From CAYUIS01 sp964444825 (GTDB taxonomy: Bacteria; Chloroflexota; Anaerolineae; B4-G1), in contig CAYUIS010000078.1 of the NCBI GenBank assembly GCA_964444825.1, positions 1 to 23,939 on the forward strand: a stretch of 23,939 bases of DNA, in the 5' to 3' direction. Under the pieces are notes generated by a model, which ran no database searches, was not told the origin of the DNA, and was given only the letters and a program-made list of their open reading frames with translations. Of this stretch, positions 7,794 to 14,758 are shown piece after piece. The stretch's first letter is position 1. Each line of letters begins with the position of its first letter. Made by a program: the position numbers and the translations under genes.

Positions 7794-9821
7794 ATGTCTC
7801 AACAACAGATCGTGGAACGCGTCGCTCACCTGCGGCGCCAGATCAACTATCACAACTATCGCTACTATGTGCTGGATAACCCCGTGATCGGCGACGCCGA
7901 GTACGACGCGCTGATGGATGAGCTGCGTGGTCTGGAGGAGGCCCATCCAGCGCTTGTCACGCCGGACTCGCCGACGCAGCGGGTGGGCCCTCAGCCTGCC
8001 GAGGGGTTTGTCAAGGTGGAGCACCCCGCCCCTATTCTCAGCCTGGACAAAGCGGCCAGCGGCGAAGAGGTCCGTGCCTGGTGGGAGCGGGTGAGCAAAT
8101 TCCTTCCTCCTGATGCGCCTCCGATGGCCTGGGTCGTCGAGCCCAAGCTGGATGGGCTCACCGTCGTGCTCCACTACGAGGATGGGCTGTTTACCCTAGG
8201 GGCTACGCGCGGCGATGGCTTGGTCGGCGAGGATGTCACCACTAACCTGCGCACCGTTCGCACCTTGCCATTGCGCATCCCAGTCTCTCCTGATGCGCCT
8301 CAGCCACCTCGTCGCCTGGTCGTGCGGGGCGAGGCCATGATGCTCATTGAGGACTTTGAGGCGTTGAATCGACGTCAGGCCGAGGCGGACGATCGTCTGT
8401 TTGCCAACCCTCGCAACGCTGCGGCGGGCAGTCTACGCCAGCTTGATCCCCGCATCACTGCCTCCCGGCCTATCACGCTGTTGTGCTATCAGATCGTCGA
8501 CGCCGACGGAGCCGTGCCCCTGACGCAGTGGCAGGCTCTGGCCTACCTGCGGCAGTTGGGCTTTCCAGTCTCGGAGCACATAGCCCGCTTTGAGTCGTTG
8601 GACGACGTGGTCGCCCACTGTGAGGCTTGGGTCGAGAGACGGGATCAGGTGCCCTACGAGGTGGACGGTTTGGTGATCAAGGTGGACGACCTGGCTACCC
8701 AGGCGGCGATGGGCGTCGTTGGGCGCGCGCCGCGGGGTGGTGTGGCCTTCAAGTTTCCCGGTCGTGAGGCCACGACCAAGCTGTTGGATATTGGCGTCAA
8801 TGTGGGGCGTACCGGCGCGCTGACCCCTTACGCCGTGCTGGAGCCGGTATCCTTGGCAGGGGTCACGATCCGCCGGGCTACCCTGCACAACTTTGAGGAC
8901 CTCCAACGTAAGGATATTCGCATCGGTGATACCGTCGTCGTCCGCCGGGCCGGTGACGTGATCCCCTACGTCGTTGGGCCGGTCGAGGCGAAGCGCACCG
9001 GAGACGAGACGATCTACGAGTTGCCCACCCTCTGCCCGTCGTGCGGTGAGCCGGTCGTCTCACCTGACGATGAGGTGGCGGTCTATTGCGTCAACGTGGC
9101 TTGCCCGGAGCAGCAGGTGCGGCGGGTGGGCCACTTTGCCGCCGTGATGGATGTGGAGGGGTTTGGCGAGCGGACGGCGGAGATCGTCGTGGCTCAGGGG
9201 CTGGTGCAGGATGCTGCCGATCTGTACTACCTTACCCGGGAGCAGCTTCTGGAACTGGAGGGTTTTGCGGACAAGAGCACTGACAACCTGCTGGCCGCCA
9301 TCGAGGCTACAAAGGACCGGCCGTTGGCCCAGTTGATAAACGCCCTTGGCATTCGCAACGTGGGCGGCATCGTGGCTCAGTTGCTGGCCCAGCGCTACCG
9401 CTCGTTGGACGACCTGGCGGCTGCGAATGTCGAAAGCCTGGAGGCTATCGAAGGTATGGGGCCGCACACCGCCGGGGCCGTGGTGGAGTGGTTCGCCCGG
9501 CCTCGCAATCGCCAGTTCGTGGACAAGTTGCGTCGGGCCGGTGTCAAGCTGGAGCAGGAAGTATCGGCTGCGCCGGCCAAAGGGCCTCTGACCGGTTTGA
9601 CGTTTGTCATAACGGGCACCCTGTCTCGTCCGCGCCAGGAGGTGGCGGATATGATCCAACGCCATGGCGCTAAGGTCACTGGTAGCGTCAGTCGCCAAAC
9701 CGACTATTTGCTCGTCGGCGAGTCGCCCGGGGGCTCCAAGTATCGTAAGGCGCAGCAGTTGGACGTGCCGATGGTAGACGAGGCGCGCCTGCTGGAAATG
9801 ATTGGGCAGGGTCAGGGATGA
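7794..9821 (+). CDS. ligA: NAD-dependent DNA ligase LigA
   Basis: It seals nicks in duplex DNA using NAD+, in replication and repair. All expected parts are present in 675 aa: Ia domain ('NYRYYVLDNPVIGDAEYD'), adenylation domain with active-site Lys118 in 'VEPKLDGL', 'RGDGLVGEDVT', 'RGEAMM', 'ANPRNAAAGSLRQLD' and 'YEVDGLVIK', OB fold ('VGRTGALTPYAVLEPV'), a four-cysteine zinc finger ('CPSCGE' … 'YCVNVACPEQ'), helix-hairpin-helix repeats and a C-terminal BRCT domain ('LTGLTFVITGTLSRPR'). ATG 7794 has AGGA eight bases upstream and gives the conventional N-terminus. The usual CEPK reads VEPK, and the usual SRAPRWAIAYKFP segment reads GRAPRGGVAFKFP; the catalytic residues stay intact. The stop codon overlaps the next ATG (ATGA), coupling it to the methyltransferase. 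Confidence 0.96.
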   Translation: MSQQQIVERVAHLRRQINYHNYRYYVLDNPVIGDAEYDALMDELRGLEEAHPALVTPDSPTQRVGPQPAEGFVKVEHPAPILSLDKAASGEEVRAWWERVSKFLPPDAPPMAWVVEPKLDGLTVVLHYEDGLFTLGATRGDGLVGEDVTTNLRTVRTLPLRIPVSPDAPQPPRRLVVRGEAMMLIEDFEALNRRQAEADDRLFANPRNAAAGSLRQLDPRITASRPITLLCYQIVDADGAVPLTQWQALAYLRQLGFPVSEHIARFESLDDVVAHCEAWVERRDQVPYEVDGLVIKVDDLATQAAMGVVGRAPRGGVAFKFPGREATTKLLDIGVNVGRTGALTPYAVLEPVSLAGVTIRRATLHNFEDLQRKDIRIGDTVVVRRAGDVIPYVVGPVEAKRTGDETIYELPTLCPSCGEPVVSPDDEVAVYCVNVACPEQQVRRVGHFAAVMDVEGFGERTAEIVVAQGLVQDAADLYYLTREQLLELEGFADKSTDNLLAAIEATKDRPLAQLINALGIRNVGGIVAQLLAQRYRSLDDLAAANVESLEAIEGMGPHTAGAVVEWFARPRNRQFVDKLRRAGVKLEQEVSAAPAKGPLTGLTFVITGTLSRPRQEVADMIQRHGAKVTGSVSRQTDYLLVGESPGGSKYRKAQQLDVPMVDEARLLEMIGQGQG

Positions 9822-11011
9822 GCGGGACGGTCATACTCAAGCAGAAACGTGCCAAGCCGGTGTTGCAGCGTCATCCCTGGGTCTTTTCCGGCGCAATTGA
9901 CCGTATCGAGGGGGAACCCGCCGACGGCGACCCGGTTGACGTGTGTGACGCTGGTCGCAACTGGCTGGCGCGGGGATACCTCAACCGCCGCTCCCAGATA
10001 ACGGTGCGATTGTTGACCTGGCGTCGGGACGAGATGGTGGATTCGGATTTCTGGCGGCGGCGGCTGGATCGGGCCATCGCTGCTCGCCAATCCCTGGCTG
10101 AAAACACCGGTACGACTGCCTATCGCCTGGCCCACGCCGAGTCTGACTATCTCCCGGGGCTGATCGTCGATCGGTACGGGGAGTGGCTGGTGATCCAGTT
10201 TCTCACGTTGGGAGTCGAGCGGTGGCGCGAAGACCTCGTCGGCCTGCTGGTTGATCTTGTGGACGAGGTGGAGGGTGTGTACGAGCGCTCCGACGTCCAG
10301 GTGCGGGCCAAAGAGGGACTGGAGCAGCGCACGGGTGTGCTGTGGGGCCAGGAGCCACCGGACTTGGTGGAGGTCCTCGAGCAGGGTTATCGCTTTCTCG
10401 TGGACCTCAGGCAGGGGCACAAGACCGGCTTCTACCTGGATCAGCGGGAGAATCGCGCCCGGTTGCCGGCCTTTTGCGCTGGCGCGGAGGTGTTGGACGT
10501 TTTTGCCTATGCCGGAGGGTTCAGCGTCCGTGCGGCGGGGGCCGGTGCTGCCGCTGTCACGTTGGTCGAGAGTTCGGCCTCGGCGCTCGACCTCGCGCGT
10601 CGCAACGTTGTCGCCAACGTGCCCGAGCAGCACGCCGTCGAATACGTGGAGGGGGATGCCTTTAGTACGCTGCGCGGCTTTCGTGCTCAAGGCCGTCGCT
10701 TTGATGTCATCGTGCTCGACCCGCCCAAGTTCGCGCGCAGCGAACGGGAGGTAAAGCGTGCGGGACGGGCCTACAAGGACATCAACCTGCTGGCCTTTCA
10801 GTTGCTCCGGCCGGGTGGGGTGTTGTTCACTTTCTCCTGTTCCGCTGCGGTATCGGCCGATCTGTTTCAAAAGATCGTCTTTGGCGCGGCGGTGGACGCG
10901 GAACGGGAGGCGCAGCTTTTTGGTCGGCTGGCGCAGGGCGCTGACCATCCAGTGGCGCTGACCTTCCCTGAAGGTGCGTATCTCAAAGGGCTGATCTGCC
11001 GGGTGTGGTAG
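9818..11011 (+). CDS. rlmI: RlmI-family class I SAM-dependent rRNA methyltransferase
   Basis: The protein has 397 aa with an N-terminal PUA domain ('HPWVFSGAIDRIEGEPADGD'), a central RlmI-type domain ('DYLPGLIVDRYGEWLVIQF', 'LEQRTGVLWG') and a C-terminal Rossmann methyltransferase domain. SAM-binding motif I is 'VLDVFAYAGGFSV' (about 225–237) and motif IV is 'VIVLDPPKFA' near 297–306. 'FTFSCS' near 337–342 carries the cysteine expected for 5-methylcytosine chemistry. 'HKTGFYLDQRENR' is a family hallmark. E. coli RlmI makes m5C1962 in 23S rRNA; the exact base here is inferred from the family. It is translated in overlap with ligA and ends 47 bases before the convergent murF-alr gene. No clear terminator lies between them. 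Confidence 0.9.
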   Translation: MSGTVILKQKRAKPVLQRHPWVFSGAIDRIEGEPADGDPVDVCDAGRNWLARGYLNRRSQITVRLLTWRRDEMVDSDFWRRRLDRAIAARQSLAENTGTTAYRLAHAESDYLPGLIVDRYGEWLVIQFLTLGVERWREDLVGLLVDLVDEVEGVYERSDVQVRAKEGLEQRTGVLWGQEPPDLVEVLEQGYRFLVDLRQGHKTGFYLDQRENRARLPAFCAGAEVLDVFAYAGGFSVRAAGAGAAAVTLVESSASALDLARRNVVANVPEQHAVEYVEGDAFSTLRGFRAQGRRFDVIVLDPPKFARSEREVKRAGRAYKDINLLAFQLLRPGGVLFTFSCSAAVSADLFQKIVFGAAVDAEREAQLFGRLAQGADHPVALTFPEGAYLKGLICRVW

Positions 11012-11058
11012 ATCGCAGGTTGTTTGGGGCGCTGATGCGCGAGGGGTGCGTCGTGGAG

Positions 11059-13620
11059 CTATACTATGCGTGGTACCCGGGCCAGGATCTCTGAGACCAC
11101 CTCGTAGTTGATCGTCCCCAGCCAGCCTGCTACCTCCTCGGCGCTAATCTCATCCTCTCCTTGGCGGCCGATGAGCACCACCTCGTCCCCCACCCGGATG
11201 TTGGAGATGTGACTCACGTTGATCATCGTCTGGTCCATACATACCCGTCCGACGATGGGGGCGCGCTGACCGCGCACCAGCACGGCTTGCCAGCGCGTGG
11301 GGGCGCGCCGAAAACCGTCGGCATATCCTACCGGGATCACGGCGATGGTCTCCTCACCCTGTGTTTGGTACGTGTTGCCATAACTGACGTAGCTACCCGG
11401 CGGCAGGGTCTTGACCTGGGCAATAGTCGTCTTCCAGGTCAGTGCCGGGCGGAACCCTGCCGGGAGACTCACGTGCGGTGATGGCTGGAGACCGTACATC
11501 ACCAACCCCAGCCGTACGGTGTTAAAGCGGGATTCAGGCAGGCGCAGGGTGGCAGCAGAGTTGGCGCAATGGATTGTGCGGAAAAAGACGTCTATCTCGG
11601 CCAGGTTATCCAGCACCTCCCGGAACCGACTCAACTGCAGGCGTGTGTATTCCAGGCTGGGATCATCTGCCACAGAGAAATGGGAGAATATCCCCGCCAG
11701 ATCCAGGCCGGGCAAGCTGCGGATCTCTTCGATGAAAGGAACGACCTGCTCGGGTAGCAGTCCTAGCCTCCCCATACCCGTGTCTACCTTGATGTGAACG
11801 GTAGCCGTACGTTGGAGGTCGATGGCCGCTCGGCTCAGGGCTCGAGCGATATCGGCGTCGTAAAGCGTCAGGGTGATACCCTCCAAGATCGCCTTCCGGG
11901 CCAGCCAGGGCGGGGTGTAACCCAGCACTAGGATGGGGGTGTTTATCCCGCCGTCACGAAGTCTCACGGCCTCGTTGACGGAGGCCACTCCACAGTAGGA
12001 GACGCCGTTGTTGATGGCGGTTCGGGCGACCGTGATCGCGCCGTGACCGTAGGCGTCGGCTTTGAGCACGGCCAGAATCTCTACTTCCGGGCCAATGAGC
12101 TGCTTTATCTGGCGTACGTTGTAGGCTATCGCCTCCAGATCAACTTCCAGCCACGTAGGCCGGCTGGGGCGCGCGGCCCGCACAGATAGTCCGTCCACCC
12201 GCTGCACGAGCCGCCCGACGTCCACTTTTGTCTCCAAAAGTCCCTCTACGACCTGCTCCATCTGGGCCTCGATGTCTCCCTTGATCAGCACCACGTCTCC
12301 AGGTCCTAGCTGTGGCTTGATGTGGCGGATCACATCCCGCGCGGTGTAGGTGATCACTGTGTTCTCCCGAGGAAACCCGGTTTCCAAAGCCGCCTCGGCG
12401 ATCCAGGCGGCCCGCTCTCCCTTGACGATCAGTAGATCGGCGAGTGAAGCAGCCGCTCTCCCCAGGTGACGGTGGCCTTCTACAGCATAGCCGCCCAACT
12501 GGGCCATATCGCCCAGGACTGCGATACGGCGCTTGGCGGGGTAGTCGGCCAGGGTGCCGAGCGCTTGCAGGCCGGTGCTAGGGCTGCAACTGGCTGAACC
12601 GTCTATCAAGACCGATCCCTGTACACCCGAAAGGACTTGTAGGCGGCCGGGACCGGGCTCAAGCTCCTCCATCGTATCGAGAATGTCGTTCCACGGAATA
12701 TGATAGGCCAAACCAACAGCGATAGCGGCTAGGACCGTGTAGGCCTGGTGCCTGCCCAGCAGGCGTGTGCGGACATCTGACTTGGCTGGGTAGCCTGGCG
12801 TACCCAGGCCGCTGACGCCAGGGAAATGGACCACGAGTTGCAGTCCATCGGCGTCGAGTCGTAGATCGGAAGCAACGATGTCGGCATCTGGGCTCAGACC
12901 GTAGGTGACCACTCGAGCGCGGGTGACATGCTCCATCTCTCGCACACGAGGATCGTCATAGTTGAGGACAGCCACCCCATCGGCTGGAAGGGTCTCTATC
13001 AAGTGTCCTTTTGCCTGGGCGATCATCTCCAGACTTCCCAGATAAGCCAGATGAGCGTGGTTGATCCCAGTGATGACGGCGATGCCAGGTTGGGTCAGGG
13101 TAGCCAGGTGGTAAATATCTTCAAAACCATAACAGGCCATCTCCAGGACGGCAACCTCGTGCTCAGCCGAGAGACCGGCCAGCGAGATTGGCAGGCCAAA
13201 CCGATTGCTCAGATCCGGTGGATTAGAAAACACCCGATGATGGGTGGACAGGACGGCGCTGATGGCTCGGCAGGCGTCGGTCTTGCCGGTAGAGCCGGTG
13301 ATGCCGATTACCTGCGGGCCGTAATTGCGCAAGATGTGGTTGGCCCAGTCTGTGAGTGCCAACTGTGTATCAGGAACGACCACACAGGGGACTGTCGGGT
13401 TAGTTGGGGGAAACTGGCATAGTACGCCGCCTGCTCCCTTCTCTATTGCTTCGTCGATGTGGTCGTGTCCGTCTTCGCCGCTCTCGGTCTTGACGGTGAC
13501 AAAGATCTCCCCGGGACGGATGCGACGAAAGTCGTAGCAGAACGCGGGAAATTGGGATGGGGAGGTGGGGCCTACCCTTTGCCCGCCGGTGGCTTTTAGC
13601 AAGTCACTCAGATCAATCAT
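11059..13620 (-). CDS. alr: Bifunctional MurF-like ligase / alanine racemase fusion
   Basis: This 853-residue fusion joins two steps of D-alanine use in peptidoglycan synthesis. Residues 1–475 are MurF-like (UDP-MurNAc-tripeptide:D-Ala-D-Ala ligase), with P-loop 'GITGSTGKT' (106–114), 'AVLEMACYGFEDI', 'GINHAHLAYLGSLE', 'LNYDDPRV', 'LGRHQAYTVLAAI' and 'VLGDMAQLGG'. Residues about 487–853 are alanine racemase, with PLP lysine Lys520 in 'AVLKADAYGHGA', 'HIKVDTGMGRLG', 'HCANSAA', 'VRLGLVMYG', the 'VSYGNTY' catalytic Tyr, 'VIPVGYADGF' and 'GRVCMDQTMINV'. Such fusions are known, for example in Bacteroidota. The MurF half departs from consensus: the usual 'DxYNANP' is 'DGSASCSP' (340–347) and the usual 'KGSR' is 'KGDIEAQME'. 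ATG 13620 has AGGAG six to seven bases upstream. It lies just after tRNA-Val and may be read from the same upstream transcription. Confidence 0.92.
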   Translation of the reverse strand: MIDLSDLLKATGGQRVGPTSPSQFPAFCYDFRRIRPGEIFVTVKTESGEDGHDHIDEAIEKGAGGVLCQFPPTNPTVPCVVVPDTQLALTDWANHILRNYGPQVIGITGSTGKTDACRAISAVLSTHHRVFSNPPDLSNRFGLPISLAGLSAEHEVAVLEMACYGFEDIYHLATLTQPGIAVITGINHAHLAYLGSLEMIAQAKGHLIETLPADGVAVLNYDDPRVREMEHVTRARVVTYGLSPDADIVASDLRLDADGLQLVVHFPGVSGLGTPGYPAKSDVRTRLLGRHQAYTVLAAIAVGLAYHIPWNDILDTMEELEPGPGRLQVLSGVQGSVLIDGSASCSPSTGLQALGTLADYPAKRRIAVLGDMAQLGGYAVEGHRHLGRAAASLADLLIVKGERAAWIAEAALETGFPRENTVITYTARDVIRHIKPQLGPGDVVLIKGDIEAQMEQVVEGLLETKVDVGRLVQRVDGLSVRAARPSRPTWLEVDLEAIAYNVRQIKQLIGPEVEILAVLKADAYGHGAITVARTAINNGVSYCGVASVNEAVRLRDGGINTPILVLGYTPPWLARKAILEGITLTLYDADIARALSRAAIDLQRTATVHIKVDTGMGRLGLLPEQVVPFIEEIRSLPGLDLAGIFSHFSVADDPSLEYTRLQLSRFREVLDNLAEIDVFFRTIHCANSAATLRLPESRFNTVRLGLVMYGLQPSPHVSLPAGFRPALTWKTTIAQVKTLPPGSYVSYGNTYQTQGEETIAVIPVGYADGFRRAPTRWQAVLVRGQRAPIVGRVCMDQTMINVSHISNIRVGDEVVLIGRQGEDEISAEEVAGWLGTINYEVVSEILARVPRIV

Positions 13621-13644
13621 ACTTGACTCCTAGACACAATAAGC

Positions 13645-13668
13645 GGCGGCGCGACCAAGCGCGCCGCC
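13645..13668 (-). terminator. GC-rich hairpin after tRNA-Val, possible terminator
   Basis: A perfect 9-bp stem (GGCGGCGCG / CGCGCCGCC) with a six-base loop (ACCAAG on the plus strand) lies six bases past the 3' end of the tRNA gene and 25 bases before the murF-alr start. On the minus strand it is followed by GCTTATTGT, a poor T-tract. It could end the tRNA transcript partially, or mark the 3' processing boundary. Confidence 0.55.
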
Positions 13669-13673
13669 TACAG

Positions 13674-13747
13674 TGGGCGGTACGGGACTCGAACCTGTGA
13701 CCTCCTCCTTGTAAGGGAGGCGCTCTGACCAACTGAGCTAACCGCCC
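13674..13747 (-). tRNA. tRNA-Val (anticodon TAC)
   Basis: A full cloverleaf of 74 bases folds on the minus strand: acceptor GGGCGGT pairs with ACCGCCC, D-arm GCTC…GAGC, anticodon stem CCTCC/GGAGG around loop CTTACAA (anticodon TAC, reading GTN valine codons), and T-arm ACAGG-TTCGAGT-CCCGT with an intact TTCGA. The discriminator base is A. The 3' CCA is not encoded (genomic sequence continues CTG), so it must be added after transcription. Confidence 0.97.
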
Positions 13748-13755
13748 GCAGGTTT

Positions 13756-13783
13756 ATTATAGCTCGAATTCTGTCCCCGTCAA
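13756..13783 (-). promoter_or_regulatory. Sigma-70-type promoter for tRNA-Val
   Basis: On the minus strand TTGACG (13783–13778) is followed, after a 16-base spacer, by a perfect TATAAT (13761–13756). The predicted transcription start falls at about 13749, one or two bases before the mature tRNA 5' end. It lies between the dcd stop and the tRNA and is the clearest promoter in the window. Confidence 0.7.
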
Positions 13784-13798
13784 TTCTACAGTCAGAGG

Positions 13799-14674
13799 TC
13801 ACAACCGGGGCAAGACAATGGACTGTTGACCCTGATACTTTCCCTTCTTGTCGGCATATGAGAGCTCGCACTCCTCGTCGCCTTCAAAGAAAATCACCTG
13901 AGCGATGCCCTCATTCGCATAGATCTTGGCTGGCAGGGGAGTCGTGTTGCTGATCTCTAGCGTGACGTAGCCAAACCACTCCGGTTCGAACGGTGTTACG
14001 TTGACGATAATACCGCAGCGGGCGTACGAGCTTTTTCCCACACAGATGGTGAGCGTGCTGCGTGGAATGCGAAAGTACTCAACGGTGCGGCCCAGTGCAA
14101 ATGAGTTGGGTGGGATGATACAGATGTCACCCCTAAAGTCGAGAAAGGAGTTGGCGTCAAAGTTCTTGGGATCTACGACGATGGACTTGTGCGACTCTAG
14201 TTCAGCCAATGCACGAGAGGCGGCATCCCGGAGATGCGTCAGGTACGGCCACACCTGTGAGAGGATAAACTGTACGTCAGCCGCCTTGTTCACCACCAAC
14301 TGGAGCCGTTTGCCATCGGACTCGCATATCTGACCGGTGCCGATGGTGGCTTGCACCCCCTTCAACAGCCGATGGTCGTCACCCGTCACGACCAATGCTA
14401 GGCTGGATCTTCCCTGCGGTCCGGATGGCTTGTAGCCGATCTTTGCCTGTGCATCCAGTGCTCCTGCGACGTAGGCGCATTGTACGTCCGAAAGTTTGGC
14501 CGCTGTGATCTCTGGCTGAAAGATCTTGAACTCGTCGGCGACGCGAATGTCATAACCGTACGATGAGAGCCCGTAGGATATGACGCCATCCCGCACCTGC
14601 CCGTCCACAAAGGGCTCGATCATCTGGTGCTCCAGCGACATTTTCCGTATCCAGCTATCAGGCTTCAGACCCAT
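13799..14674 (-). CDS. dcd: dCTP deaminase interrupted by a LAGLIDADG-like domain
   Basis: dCTP deaminase converts dCTP to dUTP (some homologues go on to dUMP), feeding thymidylate synthesis. The two flanking parts are a normal Dcd: residues 1–52 ('MGLKPDSWIRKM', 'MIEPFVDGQV', 'ISYGLSSYGYDIRVADEFK') and 164–291 ('VDPKNFD', 'CIIPPNSFALGRTVEYFRIP', 'VGKSSYARCGIIVNVTPFEP', 'GYVTLEISNTTPLPAKIYAN', 'YADKKGKYQGQQ'). The conserved Ser/Arg of GKSSYAR and the catalytic Glu of 'VTLEISN' are present. Residues about 53–163 are extra; typical Dcd proteins have about 180–195 aa, this one 291. The insert sits at a loop that also varies in length in E. coli Dcd. ATG 14674 is chosen because the family begins MGLKPDSW and GAGGAG lies ten bases upstream. 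The reading frame stays open throughout. Confidence 0.93.
   Translation of the reverse strand: MGLKPDSWIRKMSLEHQMIEPFVDGQVRDGVISYGLSSYGYDIRVADEFKIFQPEITAAKLSDVQCAYVAGALDAQAKIGYKPSGPQGRSSLALVVTGDDHRLLKGVQATIGTGQICESDGKRLQLVVNKAADVQFILSQVWPYLTHLRDAASRALAELESHKSIVVDPKNFDANSFLDFRGDICIIPPNSFALGRTVEYFRIPRSTLTICVGKSSYARCGIIVNVTPFEPEWFGYVTLEISNTTPLPAKIYANEGIAQVIFFEGDEECELSYADKKGKYQGQQSIVLPRL
14186..14518 (-). other. LAGLIDADG homing-endonuclease-like domain inserted in Dcd
   Basis: The roughly 110-residue insert reads 'AYVAGALDAQAKI', 'SLALVVTGDDHRLLKGVQAT', 'IGTGQI', 'LQLVVNKAADVQFILSQVWP', 'YLTHLRDAASRALAELE'. This is the order of a single LAGLIDADG domain: motif helix, beta strands, LL..I, GxGxI, second strand pair, then the PYL..K…A…E helix. 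The motif itself is VAGALDAQA. Aligned to LAGLIDADG, the sixth-position Asp is kept, but the eighth-position acidic residue that binds the catalytic metal is Gln, and the final Gly is Ala. No intein blocks flank it: no Cys/Ser at the N-junction and no His-Asn at the C-junction. I infer an inactive endonuclease fossil or a domesticated DNA-binding or structural domain. Confidence 0.75.
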
Positions 14675-14702
14675 GTCTTTCAAGCTCCTCGACGCAAAAC
14701 GC

Positions 14703-14745
14703 ACAGGACGCAAGATGCAGGAAGATTCCTGTTCTTGCCTCCTGT
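14703..14745. repeat. Long imperfect hairpin between argS and dcd
   Basis: Outer arms ACAGGACGCAAGA (14703–14715) and TCTTGCCTCCTGT (14733–14745) pair with one mismatch. Inner arms CAGGAA (14718–14723) and TTCCTG (14726–14731) pair perfectly around a two-base loop, giving about 18 paired positions in 43 bases. It starts 13 bases after the argS stop. On the minus strand it is followed by GCGTTTTGCG, so it could act as an attenuating or processing structure. Its composition also resembles dispersed intergenic repeats. Confidence 0.6.
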
Positions 14746-14758
14746 CCCCAATTGCTTA

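Noticed and set aside
9812..10948. 378-codon minus-strand frame opposite the RlmI-type gene
   Set aside because: The plus-strand gene carries all methyltransferase motifs. The antisense product has none and would face a plus-strand operon.
11012..11058. Terminator between the convergent RlmI-type and murF-alr genes
   Set aside because: Only a 4-bp GCGC/GCGC stem was seen, with no T-run on either strand.
14186..14518. Intein or group I intron in dcd
   Set aside because: There is no Cys/Ser/Thr at the N-junction and no His-Asn-Cys/Ser/Thr at the C-junction. The frame is continuous, and 330 bases filled by coding sequence leave no room for intron core structures.
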